DNA from: Bufo bufo
Taxonomy: Eukaryota > Chordata > Amphibia > Anura > Bufonidae
Direction of reading: 5' to 3'
NCBI RefSeq assembly: GCF_905171765.1
Contig: NC_053390.1
Coordinates: forward strand, 214,081,208-214,145,207
Length of the DNA stretch: 64,000 nucleotides
Part shown: positions 1-14,700 of the stretch, piece after piece
Numbering within the stretch: position 1 is the first letter of the stretch
How the letters are laid out: each line of letters starts with the position of its first letter
The notes under the pieces: model-generated
Told to the model about the DNA's origin: nothing
What the model saw: the letters and a program-made list of their open reading frames with translations, nothing else
Database searches by the model: none
Translations under genes and position numbers: made by a program

Positions 1-3000
1 ATTGCATATGCTTTTCACCTATAGGACCCATCCGTCTTATGGACTCCCCCCTAGGTCTTAAAGATATCTGTAACAAGATATGATCTTCACCTATAAGACC
101 CATCCATTTTTGGATTGGGCCCCAGGAACTTAAACATATCTCGAACAAGATGATGATCTAGTCTTTGCCTTTTGGATCCATCCTTCTTATGGATCAGACT
201 CCTTGTATTAAAGCACTTCTTCTTATCTTGGAAAAGAACATCTGGAGGTACATACTCTCTGGTGCAATAAATCCAAGACATAAGCCTAGAGCACAGTATT
301 ATATCAACTTTGTTCAAATTTTGAGAGAACACAGCTTTGCCAAAGCCCTAGTTCCGAACCTTGACTCTGCTATGTATTACATTTTATGGACAATAATGCT
401 TTTTAAGCAACTTTCCTTAAATTATTAACAAATTGGTTAAAGGGCACCTATTTAAACAAAAAGTACAGCCTCCTCCATAACCCCTTAGCTTCCCCGTACC
501 ATCTCCAATATAGGTGCGTTTTCCCCCATTAGAGGTAGAAATAAGCTTTTACCAATTTGCTAATAATTTAGGCAATGTAACAAAGAGAAATAACATGAAT
601 AAATAGCATAAAACTCAACAAACTATACATTACTAGACTTTATAATTGACATTCTAGATAATAATAACTTACCCTTTCAACATACTTACTGATAGGAATC
701 ACCCGATGTTACTTTTTCCTTGAAGATGAATTAGCTTCTATTGATATGGTCTTCACCTATAGGATCCATCCATCGTATGGACTGGGCCCAAGGTACTTCA
801 ACATAGCAATAATAAGAATTGCATATGCTCTTCATCTATAGGACCCATCCGTCTTATGGACTCCCCCCTAGGTCTTAAAGATATCTCTAACAAGATATGA
901 TCTTCACCTATAAGACCCATCCATTTTTGGATTGGGCCCCAGGAACTTAAACATATCTCGAACAAGATGATGATCTAGTCTTTGCCTTTTGGATCCATCC
1001 TTCATATGGATCAGACTCCTTGTACTCAAGCACTTCTTCTTATCTTGGAAAGAACATCTGGAGGTACATACTCTCTGGTGCAATAAATCCAACACATAAG
1101 CCTAGAGCACAGTATTATATCAACTTTGTTCAAATTTTGAGAGAACACAGCTTTGCCAAAGCCCTAGTTCCGAACCTTGACTCTGCTATGTATTATATTT
1201 TATGGACAATAATGCTTTTTAAGCAACTTTCCTTAAATTATTAACAAATTGGTTAAAGGGCACCTTTTTAAACAAAAAGTACAGCCTCCTCCATAACCCC
1301 TTAGCTGCCCTTACCATCTCCAATATAGGTGAGTTTTCCACCATTAGAGGTAGAAATAAGCTCTTACCAATTTGCTAATAATTTAGGCAATGTAACAGAG
1401 AAATAACATGAATAAATATCATAAAACTCAACAAACTATACATTACTAGACTTTATAATTGACATTCTAGAAAATAATAACTTACCCTTTCAACACACTT
1501 ATTGATAGGAATCACCCGATGTTACTTTTTCCTTGAAGATGAATTAGCTTCTATTGATATGGTCTTCACCTATAGGATCCATCCATCGTATGGACTGGGC
1601 CCAAGGTACTTCAACATAGCAATAATAAGAATTGCATAAGCTCTTCACCTATAGGACCCATCCGTCTTATGGACTCCCCCCTAGGTCTTAAAGATATCTC
1701 TAACAAGATATGATCTTCACCTATAAGACCCATCCATTTTTGGATTGGGCCCCAGGAACTTAAGCATATCTCGAACAAGATGATGATCTAGTCTTTGCCT
1801 TTTGGATCCATCCTTTTTATGGATCAGATTCCTTGTACTCAAGCACTGCTAATCTTGGAAAAGAACATCTTGAGGTACATACTCTCTGGTGCAATAAATC
1901 CAACACATAAGCCTAGAGCACAGTATTATATCAACTTTGTTCAAATTTTGAGAGAACACAGCTTTGCCAAAGCCCTAGTTCCGAACCTTGACTCTGCTAT
2001 GTATTATATTTTATGGACAATAATGCTTTTTAAGCAACTTTCCTTAAATTATTAACAAATTGGTTAAAGGGCACCTTTTTAAACAAAAAGTACAGCCTCC
2101 TCCATAACCCCTTAGCTGCCCTTACCATCTCCAATATAGGTGCGTTTTCCACCATTAGAGGTAGAAATAAGATTTTACCAATTTGCTAATGATTTAGACA
2201 ATGTAACAAAGAGAAATAACATAAATAAATAGCATAAAACTCAACAAACTATACATTATTAGACTTTATAATTGACATTCTAGATAAAAATAACTTACCC
2301 TTTCAACATACTTACTGATAGGAATCACCCGATGTAACTTTTTCCTTGAAAATGAATTAGCTTCAATTGATATGGTCTTCACCTATAGGATCCATCCATC
2401 GTATGGACTGGGCCCATGGTACTTCAACATAGCAATAATAGGAATTGCATATGCTCTTCACCTATAGGACCCATCCGTCTTATGGACTCCCCTCTAGGTC
2501 TTAAAGATATCTCTAACAAGATATGATCTTCACCTATAAGACCCATCCATTTTTGGATTGGGCCCCAGGAACTTAAGCATATCTCGAACAAGATGATGAT
2601 CTAGTCTTTGCCTTTTGGATCCATCCTTCTTATGGATCAGATTCCTTGTACTCAAGCACTGCTTATCTTGGAAAAGAACATCTGGAGGTACATACTCTCT
2701 GGTGCAATAAATCCAACACATAAGCCTAGAGCACAGTATTATATCAACTTTGTTCAAATTTTGAGAGAACACAGCTTTGCCAAAGCCCTAGTTCCGAACC
2801 TTGACTCTGCTATGTATTACATTTTATGGACAATAATGCTTTTTAAGCAACTTTCCTTAAATTATTAACAAATTGGTTAAAGAGCACCTATTTAAACAAA
2901 AAGTACAGCCTCCTCCATAACCCCTTAGCTGCCCTTACCATCTCCAATATAGGTGCGTTTTCCCCCATTAGAGGTAGAAATAAGCTTTTACCAATTTGCT

Positions 3001-4734
3001 AATAATTTAGGCAATGTAACAGAGAAATAACATGAATAAATATCATAAAACTCAACAAACTATACATTACTAGTCTTTATAATTGACATTCTAGATAATA
3101 ATAACTTACCCTTTCAACACACTTATTGATAGGAATCACCCGATGTTACTTTTTCCTTGAAGATGAATTAGCTTCAATTGATATGGTCTTCCCCTATAGG
3201 ATCCGTCCATCGTATGGACTGGGCCATGGTACTTCAACATAGCAATAATAAGAATTGCATATGCTCTTCACCTATAGGACCCATCCGTCTTATGGACTCC
3301 CCCCTAGGTCTTAAAGATATCTCTAACAAGATATTATCTTCACCTATAAGACCCATCCATTTTTGGATTGGGCCCCAGGAACTTAAGCATATCTCGAACA
3401 AGATGATGATCTAGTCTTTGCCTTTTGGATCCATCCTTCTTATGGATCAGATTCCTTGTATTCAAGCACTGCTTATCTTGGAAAAGAACATCTGGAGGTA
3501 CATACTCTCTGGTGCAATAAATCCAACACATAAGCCTAGAGCACAGTATTATATCAACTTTGTTCAAATTTTGAGAGAACACAGCTTTGCCAAAGCCCTA
3601 GTTCCGAACCTTGACTCTGCTATGTATTACATTTTATGGACAATAATGCTTTTTAAGCAACTTTCCTTAAATTATTAACAAATTGGTTAAAGGGCACCTA
3701 TTTAAACAAAAAGTACAGCCTCCTCCATACCCCCTTAGCTGCCCTTACCATCTCCAATATAGGTGCGTTTTCCCCCATTAGAGGTAGAAATAAGCTTTTA
3801 CCAATTTGCTAATAATTTAGGCAATGTAACAAAGAGAAATAACATGAATAAATAGCATAAAACTCTACAAACTATACATTACTAGACTTTATAATCTACA
3901 TTCTAGATAATAATAACTTACCCTTTCAACATACTTACTGATAGGAATCACCCGATGTTACTTTTTCCTTGAAGATGAATTAGCTTCTATTGATATGGTC
4001 TTCACCTATAGGATCCATCCATCGTATGGACTGGGCCCAAGGTACTTCAACATAACAATAATAAGAATTGCATATGCTCTTCACCTATAGGACCCATCCA
4101 TCTTATGGACTCCCCCTAAGTCTTAAAGATATCTCTAACAAGATATGATCTTCACCTATAAGACCCATCCTTTTTTGGATTGGGCCCCAGGAACTTAAGC
4201 ATATCTCGAACAAGATGATGATCTAGTCTTTGCCTTTTGCATCCACCCTTCTTATGGATCAGACTCCTTGTACTCAAGCACTTTTTCTTATCTTGGAAAA
4301 GAACATCTGGAGGTACATACTCTCTGGTGCAATAAATCCAACACATAAGCCTAGAGCACAGTATTATATCAACTTTGTTCAAATTTTGAGAGAACACAGC
4401 TTTGCCAAAGCCCTAGTTCCGAACCTGGACTCTGCTAAGTATTATATTTTATAAACAATAATGCTTTTTAAACAACTTTACTTAAATTATTAACAAATTG
4501 GCTAAAGGGCACCTATTTTAACAAAAATACAGCCTCCTCCATAACCCCTTAGCTGCCCTTACCATCTCCAATATAGGTGCGTTTTCTACCATTAGAGGTA
4601 GAAATAAGCTTTTACCAATTTGCTAATAATTTAGGCAAAATAACAAAGAGAAATAACATAAATTAATAGTATAAAACTCTACAAACTATACATTACTAGA
4701 CTTTATAACTGACATTCTAGATAATAATAACTTA
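1..4734 (+). repeat. Tail of a higher-order repeat copy (6 monomers)
   Basis: Monomer landmarks are at 165, 980, 1795, 2608, 3418 and 4230. Diagnostic variants: CCTTGTATTAAAGC in the first; a 1-bp loss (TGGAAAGAAC) and a lost HindIII site in the second; CTTTTTATGG plus ATCTTGAGG in the third; GGATCCGTCC with GGGCCATGG ahead of the fifth; and GAACCTGGACTCTGCTAAG, TTTATAACTGAC and TTAATAGTATA in the sixth. The same series occurs at 48930-52996, so this is the distal part of a copy resembling the shortened copy 4. The window start truncates it. Confidence 0.85.
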
Positions 4735-4842
4735 GGACCCATTGGTCTTATGGACTCCCCCCTAGATCTTAAAGATATCTCTAACAAGATATGATCTTCA
4801 CCTATAAGACCCATCAATTTTTGGATTGGGCCCCAGGAACTT
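1..4842 (+). repeat. 4.84-kb segmental repeat, copy A
   Basis: It matches 48766-53608 at an offset of 48,765 bp (48,766 after a 1-bp indel near 4 kb). Private variants, including GGATCCGTCC, the CTGGACTCTGCTAAG block and the ACTTAGGACCCATTGG junction, are shared in the same order. The left end is set by the window edge, so the true homology may be longer. The right end is where the two junction structures diverge, just after CCCCAGGAACTT. Confidence 0.85.
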
Positions 4843-5715
4843 AAGCATATCTCGAACAAGATGATGATCTAGTCTTTGCCTTTTGCATCCATCCTTCTTA
4901 TGGATCAGACTCCTTGTACTCAAGCACTTCTTCTTATCTTGGAAAAGTCTTAAAGATATCTCTAACAAGATATGATCTTCACCTATAAGACCCATCCTTT
5001 TTTGGATTGGGCCCCAGGAACTTAAGCATATCTCGAACAAGATGATGATCTAGTCTTTGCCTTTTGCATCCACCCTTCTTATGGATCAGACTCCTTGTAC
5101 TCAAGCACTTTTTCTTATCTTGGAAAAGAACATCTGGAGGTACATACTCTCTGGTGCAATAAATCCAACACATAAGCCTAGAGCACAGTATTATATCAAC
5201 TTTGTTCAAATTTTGAGAGAACACAGTCCATTGGTCTTATGGACTCCCCCCTAGGTCTTAAAGATATCTCTAACAAGATATGATCTTCACCTATAAGACC
5301 CATCAATTTTTGGATTGGGCCCCAGGAACTTAAGCATATCTCGAACAAGATGATGATCTAGTCTTTGCCTTTTGCATCCATCCTTCTTATGGATCAGACT
5401 CCTTGTACTCAAGCACTTCTTCTTATCTTGGAAAAGTCTTAAAGATATCTCTAACAAGATATGATCTTTACCTATAAGACCCATCCTTTTTTGGATTGGG
5501 CCCCAGGAACTTAAGCATATCTCGAACAAGATGATGATCTAGTCTTTGCCTTTTGCATCCACCCTTCTTATGGATCAGACTCCTTGTACTCAAGCACTTT
5601 TTCTTATCTTGGAAAAGAACATCTGGAGGTACATACTCTCTGGTGCAATAAATCCAACACATAAGCCTAGAGCACAGTATTATATCAACTTTGTTCAAAT
5701 TTTGAGAGAACACAG
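4735..5715 (+). repeat. Rearranged HOR junction 1: truncated monomers, doubled cassette
   Basis: After ATAATAACTTA the normal ACCCTTTCAACAC is missing and the sequence jumps to GGACCCATTGGTC. The blocks are: a-type 4735-4947 (subrepeats 2-4, ending GGAAAAG), b-type 4948-5226 (TCTTAAAG through AACACAG), a-type 5227-5436 (starting TCCATTGG), and b-type 5437-5715. One a+b cassette is 489 bp (210 + 279). The a blocks carry TTTTGCATCCATCC and the b blocks TTTTGCATCCACCC; both have lost the usual BamHI site. Sequence then re-enters a full monomer through another TCCATTGG. This is the longest version of a junction that recurs every ~13 kb. Confidence 0.88.
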
Positions 5716-8700
5716 TCCATTGGTCTTATGGACTCCCCCCTAGGTCTTAAAGATATCTCTAACAAGATATGATCTTCACCTATAAGACCCATCAATTTTT
5801 GGATTGGGCCCCAGGAACTTAAGCATATCTCGAACAAGATGATGATCTAGTCTTTGCCTTTTGGATCCATCCTTCTTATGGATCAGACTCCTTGTACTCA
5901 AGCACTTCTTCTTATCTTGGAAAAGAACATCTGGAGGTACATACTCTCTGGTGCAATAAATCCAACACATAAGCCTAGAGCACAGTATTATATCAACTTT
6001 GTTCAAATTTTGAGAGAACACAGCTTTGCCAAAGCCCTAGTTCCAAACCTTGACTCTGCTATGTATTATATTTTATGGACAATAATGCTTTTTAAGCAAC
6101 TTTCCTTAAATTATTAACAAATTGGTTAAAGGGCACATATTTAAACAAAAAGTACAGCCTCCTCCATAACCCCTTAGCTGCCCTTACCATCTCCAATATA
6201 GGTGCGTTTTCCACCATTAGAGGTAGAAATAGGCTTTTACCAATTTGCTAATAATTTAGTCAATGTAACAAAGAGAAATAACAGATATAAATATCATAAA
6301 ACTCAACGAGCTATACATTACTAGACTTTATAATTGACATTCTAGATAATAATAACTTACCCTTTCAACACACTTATTGATAGGAATCACCCGATGTTAC
6401 TTTTTCCTTGAAGATGGATTAGCTTCTATTGTTATGGTCTTCACCTATAGGATCCATCCATCGTATGGACTGGGCCCAAGGTACTTCAACATACAATAAT
6501 AAGAATTGCATATGCTCTTCACCTATAGGACCCATCCGTCTTATGGACTCCCTTCTAGGTCTTAAAGATATCTCTAACAAGATATGATCTTCACCTATAA
6601 GACCCATCCATTTTTGGATTGGGCCCCAGGAACTTAAGCATATCTCGAACAAGATGATGATCTAGTCTTTGCCTTTTGGATCCATCCTTCTTATGGATCA
6701 GACTCCTTGTACTCAAGCACTTCTTCTTAACTTGGAAAAGAACATCTGGAGGTACATACTCTCTTGTGCAATAAATCCAACACATAAGCCTAGAGCACAG
6801 TATTATATCAACTTTGTTCAAATTTTGAGAGAACACAGCTTTGCCAAAGCCCTAGTTCCGAACCTTGACTCTGCTATGTATTACATTTTATGGACAATAA
6901 TGCTTTTTAAGCAACTTTCCTTAAATTATTAACAAATTGGTTAAAGGGCACCTATTTAAACATAAAGTACAGCCTCCTCCATAACCCCTTAGCTGCCCTG
7001 TACCATCTCCAATATAGGTGCGTTTTCCACCATTAGAGGTAGAAATAAGCTTTTACCAATTTGCTAATAATTTAGGCAATGTAACAGAGAAATAACATGA
7101 ATAAATATCATAAAACTCAACAAACTATACATTACTAGACTTTATAATTGACATTCTAGATAATAATAACTTACCCTTTCAACACACTTATTGATAGGAA
7201 TCACCCGATGTTACTTTTTCCTTGAAGATGAATTAGCTTCTATTGATATGGTCTTCACCTATAGGATCCATCCATCGTATGGACTGGGCCCAAGGTACTT
7301 CAACATAGCAATAATAAGAATTGCATATGCTCTTCACCTATAGGACCCATCCGTCTTATGGACTCCCCCCTAGGTCTTAAAGATATCTCTAACAAGATAT
7401 GATCTTCACCTATAAGACCCATCCATTTTTGGATTGGGCCCCAGGAACTTAAGCATATCTCGAACAAGATGATGATCTAGTCTTTGCCTTTTGGATCCAT
7501 CCTTCTTATGGATCAGACTCCTTGTACTCAAGCACTTCTTCTTATCTTGGAAAAGAACATCTGGAGGTACATACTCTCTGGTGCAATAAATCCAACACAT
7601 AAGCCTAGAGCACAGTATTATATCAACTTTGTTCAAATTTTGAGAGAACATAGCTTTGCCAAAGCCCTAGTTCCGAACCTTGACTCTGCTATGTATTATA
7701 TTTTATGGACAATAATGCTTTTTAAGCAACTTTCCTTAAATTATTAACAAATTGGTTAAAGGGCACCTATTTTAACTAAAATACAGCCTCCTCCATAACC
7801 CCTTAGCTGCCCTTACCATCTCCAATATAGGTGCGTTTTCCACCATTAGAGGTAGAAATAAGCTTTTACCAATTTGCTAATAATTTAGGCAAAGTAACAA
7901 AGAGAAATAACATGAATAAATAGCATAATGCTCTACAACTATACATTGCTAGACTTTATAATTGACATTCTAGATAATAATAATTTACCCTTTCAACACA
8001 CTTACTGATAGGAATCACCCGATGTTACTTTTTCCTTGAAGATGAATTAGCTTCTATTGATATGGTCTTCACCTATAGGATCCATCCATCATATGGACTG
8101 GGCCCAAAGAACTTCTACATTGCAATAATAAGAATTGCATATGCTCTTCACCTATAGGACCCATCCGTCTTATGGACTCCCCCTAAGTCTTAAAGATATC
8201 TCTAACAAGATATGATCTTCACCTATAAGACCCATCCATTTTTGGATTGGGCCCCAGGAACTTAAGCATATCTCGAACAAGATGATGATCTAGTCTTTGC
8301 CTTTTGGATCCATCCTTCTTATGGATCAGACTCCTTGTACTCAAGCACTTCTTCTTATCTTGGAAAAGAACATCTGGAGGTACATACTCTCTTGTGCAAT
8401 AAATCCAACACATAAGCCTAGAGCACAGTATTATATCAACTTTGTTCAAATTTTGAGAGAACACAGCTTTGCCAAAGCCCTAGTTCCGAACCTTGACTCT
8501 GCTATGTATTACATTTTATGGACAATAATGCTTTTTAAGCAACTTTCCTTAAATTATTAACAAATTGGTTAAAGGGCACCTATTTAAACAAAAAGTACAG
8601 CCTCCTCCATAACCCCTTAGCTGCCCTTACCATCTCCAATATAGGTGTGTTTTCCACCATTAGAGGTAGAAATAAGCTTTTACCAATTTGCTAATAATTT

Positions 8701-11700
8701 AGGCAATGTAACAAAGAGAAATTACATGAATAAATATCAAAAAAATTCTACAAACTATACATTACTAGACTTTATAATTGACATTCTAGATAATAATAAC
8801 TTACCCTTTCAACACACTTATTGATAGGAATCACCCGATGTTACTTTTTCCTTGAAGATGAATTAGCTTCTATTGATATGGTCTTCACCTATAGGATCCA
8901 TCCATCATATGGACTGGGCCCAAGGAACTTCAACATAGCAATAATAAGAATTGCATATGCTCTTCACCTATAGGACCCATCCGTCTTATGGACTCCCCCC
9001 TAGGTCTTAAAGATATCTCTAACAAGATATGATCTTCACCTATAAGACCCATCCATTTTTGGATTGGGCCCCAGGAACTTAAGCATATCTCGAACAAGAT
9101 GATGATCTAGTCTTTGCCTTTTGGATCCATCCTTCTTATGGATCAGATTCCTTGTACTCAAGCACTGCTTATCTTGGAAAAGAACATCTGGAGGTACATA
9201 CTCTCTGGTGCAATAAATCCAACACATAAGCCTAGAGCACAGTATTATATCAACTTTGTTCAAATTTTGAGAGAACATAGCTTTGCCAAAGCCCTAGTTC
9301 CGAACCTTGACTCTGCTATGTATTATATTTTATGGACAATAATGCTTTTTAAGCAACTTTCCTTAAATTATTAACAAATTGGTTAAAGGGCACCTATTTA
9401 AACAAAAATACAGCCTCCTCCATAACCCCTTAGCTCCCCTTACCATCTCCAATATAGGTGCGTTTTCCCCCATTAGAGGTAGAAATAAGCTTTTACCAAT
9501 TTGCTAATAATTTAGGCAAAGTCACATAGAGAAATAACATGAATAAATAGCATAATACTCTACAACTATACATTGCTAGACTTTATAATTGACATTCTAG
9601 ATAATAATAACTTACCCTTTCAACACACTTACTGATAGGAATCACCCGATGTTACTTTTTCCTTGAAGATGAATTAGCTTCAATTGATATGGTCTTCACC
9701 CATAGGATCCATCCATCGTATGGACTGGGCCCAAGGTACTTCAACATAGCAATAATAAGAATTGCATATGCTTTTCACCTATAGGACCCATCCGTCTTAT
9801 GGACTCCCCCCTAGGTCTTAAAGATATCTGTAACAAGATATGATCTTCACCTATAAGACCCATCCATTTTTGGATTGGGCCCCAGGAACTTAAACATATC
9901 TCGAACAAGATGATGATCTAGTCTTTGCCTTTTGGATCCATCCTTCTTATGGATCAGACTCCTTGTATTCAAGCACTTCTTCTTATCTTGGAAAAGAACA
10001 TCTGGAGGTACATACTCTCTGGTGCAATAAATCCAACACATAAGCCTAGAGCACAGTATTATATCAACTTTGTTCAAATTTTGAGAGAACACAGCTTTGC
10101 CAAAGCCCTAGTTCCGAACCTTGACTCTGCTATGTATTACATTTTATGGACAATAATGCTTTTTAAGCAACTTTCCTTAAATTATTAACAAATTGGTTAA
10201 AGGGCACCTATTTAAACAAAAAGTACAGCCTCCTCCATAACCCCTTAGCTGCCCTTACCATCTCCAATATAGGTGCGTTTTCCCCCATTAGAGGTAGAAA
10301 TAAGCTTTTACCAATTTGCTAATAATTTAGGCAATGTAACAAAGAGAAATAACATGAATAAATAGCATAAAACTCAACAAACTATACATTACTAGACTTT
10401 ATAATTGACATTCTAGATAATAATAACTTACCCTTTCAACACACTTACTGATAGGAATCACCCGATGTTACTTTTTCCTTGAAGATGAATTAGCTTCTAT
10501 TGATATGGTCTTCACCTATAGGATCCATCCATCGTATGGACTGGGCCCAAGGTACTTCAACATAGCAATAATAAGAATTGCATATGCTCTTCACCTATAG
10601 GACCCATCCGTCTTATGGACTCCCCCCTAGGTCTTAAAGATATCTCTAACAAGATATGATCTTCACCTATAAGACCCATCCATTTTTGGATTGGGCCCCA
10701 GGAACTTAAGCATATCTCGAACAAGATGATGATCTAGTCTTTGCCTTTTGGATCCATCCTTCTTATGGATCAGACTCCTTGTACTCAAGCACTTCTTCTT
10801 ATCTTGGAAAATAACATCTGGAGGTACATACTCTCTGGTGCAATAAATCCAACACATAAGCCTAGAGCACAGTATTATATCAACTTTGTTCAAATTTTGA
10901 GAGAACACAGCTTTGCCAAAGCCCTAGTTCCGAACCTTGACTCTGCTATGTATTATATTTTATGGACAATAATGCTTTTTAAGCAACTTTCCTTAAATTA
11001 TTAACAAATTGGTTAAAGGGCACCTATTTAAACAAAAAGTACAGCCTCCTCCATAACCCCTTAGCTGCCCTTACCATCTCCAATATAGGTGCGTTTTCCA
11101 CCATTAGAGGTAGAAATAAGCTTTTACCAATTTGCTAATAATTTAGGCAATGTAACAAAGAGAAATGACATGAATAAATAGCATAAAACTCTACAAACTA
11201 TACATTACTAGACTTTATAATTGACATTCTAGCTAATATTAACTTACCCTTTCAACACACTTATTGATAGGAATCACCCGATGTTACTTTTTCCTTGAAG
11301 ATGAATTAGCTTCTATTGATATGGTCTTCACCTATAGGATCCATCCATCGTATGGACTGGGCCCAAGGTACTTCAACATAGCAATAATAAGAATTGCATA
11401 TGCTTTTCACCTATAGGACCCATCCGTCTTATGGACTCCCCCCTAGGTCTTAAAGATATCTCTAACAAGATATGATCTTCACCTATAAGACCCATCCATT
11501 TTTGGATTGGGCCCCAGGAACTTAAGCATATCTCGAACAAGATGATGATCTAGTCTTTGCCTTTTGGATCCATCCTTCTTATGGATCAGACTCCTTGTAC
11601 TCAAGCACTTCTTCTTATCTTGGAAAATAACATCTGGAGGTACATACTCTCTGGTGCAATAAATCCAACACATAAGCCTAGAGCACAGTATTATATCAAC

Positions 11701-14700
11701 TTTGTTCAAATTTTGAGAGAACACAGCTTTGCCAAAGCCCTAGTTCCGAACCTTGACTCTGCTATGTATTATATTTTATGGACAATAATGCTTTTTAAGC
11801 AACTTTCCTTAAATTATTAACAAATTGGTTAAAGGGCACCTTTTTAAACAAAAAGTACAGCCTCCTCCATAACCCCTTAGCTGCCCTTACCATCTCCAAT
11901 ATAGGTGTGTTTTCCACCATTAGAGGTAGAAATAAGCTTTTACCAATTTGCTAATAATTTAGGCAATGTAACAAAGAGAAATAACATGAATAAATATCAT
12001 AAAACTCAACAAACTATACATTACTAGACTTTATAATTGACATTCTAGATAATAATAACTTACCCTTTCAACACACTTATTGATAGGAATCACCCGATGT
12101 TACTTTTTCCTTGAAGATGAATTAGCTTCTATTGATATGGTCTTCACCTATAGGATCCATCCATCGTATGGACTGGGCCCAAGGTACTTCAACATAGCAA
12201 TAATAAGAATTGCATATGCTCTTCACCTATAGGACCCATCCGTCTTATGGACTCCCCCCTAGGTCTTAAAGATATCTCTAACAAGATATGATCTTCACCT
12301 ATAAGACCCATCCATTTTTGGATTGGGCCCCAGGAACTTAAGCATATCTCGAACAAGATGATGATCTAGTCTTTGCCTTTTGGATCCATCCTTTTTATGG
12401 ATCAGATTCCTTGTACTCAAGCACTGCTTATCTTGGAAAAGAACATCTGGAGGTACATACTCTCTGGTGCAATAAATCCAACACATAAGCCTAGAGCACA
12501 GTATTATATCAACTTTGTTCAAATTTTGAGAGAACACAGCTTTGCCAAAGCCCTAGTTCCGAACCTTGACTCTGCTATGTATTATATTTTATGGACAATA
12601 ATGCTTTTTAAGCAACTTTCCTTAAATTATTAACAAATTGGTTAAAGGGCACCTTTTTAAACAAAAAGTACAGCCTCCTCCATAACCCTTTAGCTGCCCT
12701 TACCATCTCCAATATAGGTGCGTTTTCCCCCATTAGAGGTAGAAATAAGCTTTTACCAATTTGCTAATAATTTAGGCAATGTAACAAAGAGAAATAACAT
12801 GAATAAATAGCATAAAACTCTACAAATTATACATTACTAGACTTTATAATTGACATTCTAGATAATAATAACTTACCCTTTCAACACACTTACTGATAGG
12901 AATCACCCGATGTTACTCTTTCCTTGAAGATGAATTAGCTTCAATTGATATGGTCTTCACCTATAGGATCCATCCATCGTATGGACTGGGCCCAAGGTAC
13001 TTCAACATAGCAATAATAAAAATTACATATGCTCTTCACCTATAGGACCCATCCGTCTTATGGACTCCCCCCTAGGTCTTAAAGATATCTCTAACAAGAT
13101 ATGATCTTCACCTATAAGACCCATCCATTTTTGGATTGGGCCCCAGGAACTTAAGCATATCTTGAACAAGATGATGATCTAGTCTTTGCCTTTTGGATCC
13201 ATCCTTCTTATGGATCAGACTCCTTGTACTCAAGCACTGCTTATCTTGGAAAAGAACATCTGGAGGTACATACTCTCTGGTGCAATAAATCCAACACATA
13301 AGCCTAGAGCACAGTATTATATCAACTTTGTTCAAATTTTGAGAGAACACAGCTTTGCCAAAGCCCTAGTTCCGAACCTTGACTCTGCTATGTATTACAT
13401 TTTATGGACAATAATGCTTTTTAAGCAACTTTCCTTAAATTATTAACAAATTGGTTAAAGGGCACCTATTTAAACAAAAAGTACAGCCTCCTCCATAACC
13501 CCTTAGCTGCCCCTTACCATCTCCAATATAGGTGCGTTTTCCCCCATTAGAGGTAGAAATAAGCTTTTACCAATTTGCTAATAATTTAGGCAATGTAACA
13601 AAGAGAAATAACATGAATAAATAGCATAAAACTCAACAAACTATACATTACTAGACTTTATAATTGACATTCTAGATAATAATAACTTACCCTTTCAACA
13701 CACTTACTGATAGGAATCACCCGATGTTACTTTTTCCTTGAAGATGAATTAGCTTCTATTGATATGGTCTTCACCTATAGGATCCATCCATCGTATGGAC
13801 TGGGCCCAAGGTACTTCAACATAGCAATAATAAGAATTGCATATGCTCTTCACCTATAGGACCCATCCGTCTTATGGACTCCCCCCTAGGTCTTAAAGAT
13901 ATCTCTAACAAGATATGATCTTCACCTATAAGACCCATCCATTTTTGGATTGGGCCCCAGGAACTTAAGCATATCTCGAACAAGATGATGATCTAGTCTT
14001 TGCCTTTTGGATCCATCCTTCTTATGGATCAGACTCCTTGTACTCAAGCACTTCTTCTTATCTTGGAAAAGAACATCTGGAGGTACATACTCTCTGGTGC
14101 AATAAATCCAACACATAAGCCTAGAGCACAGTATTATATCAACTTTGTTCAAATTTTGAGAGAACACAGCTTTGCCAAAGCCCTAGTTCCGAACCTTGAC
14201 TCTGCTATGTATTATATTTTATGGACAATAATGCTTTTTAAGCAACTTTCCTTAAATTATTAACAAATTGGTTAAAGGGCACCTTTTTAAACAAAAAGTA
14301 CAGCCTCCTCCATAACCCCTTAGCTGCCCTTACCATCTCCAATATAGGTGCGTTTTCCACCATTAGAGGTAGAAATAAGCTTTTACCAATTTGCTAATAA
14401 TTTAGGCAATGTAACAGAGAAATAACATGAATAAATATCATAAAACTCAACAAACTATACATTACTAGACTTTATAATTGACATTATAGGTAATAATAAC
14501 TTACCCTTTCAACACACTTATTGATAGGAATCACCCGATGTTACTTTTTCCTTGAAGATGAATTAGCTTCTATTGATATGGTCTTCACCTATAGGATCCA
14601 TCCATCGTATGGACTGGGCCCAAGGTACTTCAACATAGCAATAATAAGAATTGCATATGCTCTTCACCTATAGGACCCATCCGTCTTATGGACTCCCCCC

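Noticed and set aside
87..332. Minus-strand open frame of ~81 codons, recurring in most monomers
   Set aside because: It starts at GTG, ends in the subrepeats, is basic but matches no family I know, and is disrupted in several units. No evidence of expression or coding constraint.
165..428. Plus-strand open frame of ~87 codons, recurring in most monomers
   Set aside because: It starts at TTG, has no recognised domain, overlaps an antisense frame and is frameshifted in monomers at 980, 38373, 49746, 61235 and 62860. Its recurrence is explained by repeat homogenisation.
3178..3414. 78-codon plus-strand open frame, repeated at 51943-52179
   Set aside because: It exists only because private substitutions remove stops in the subrepeat region. 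The two occurrences are copies of one segmental duplication, not independent conservation.
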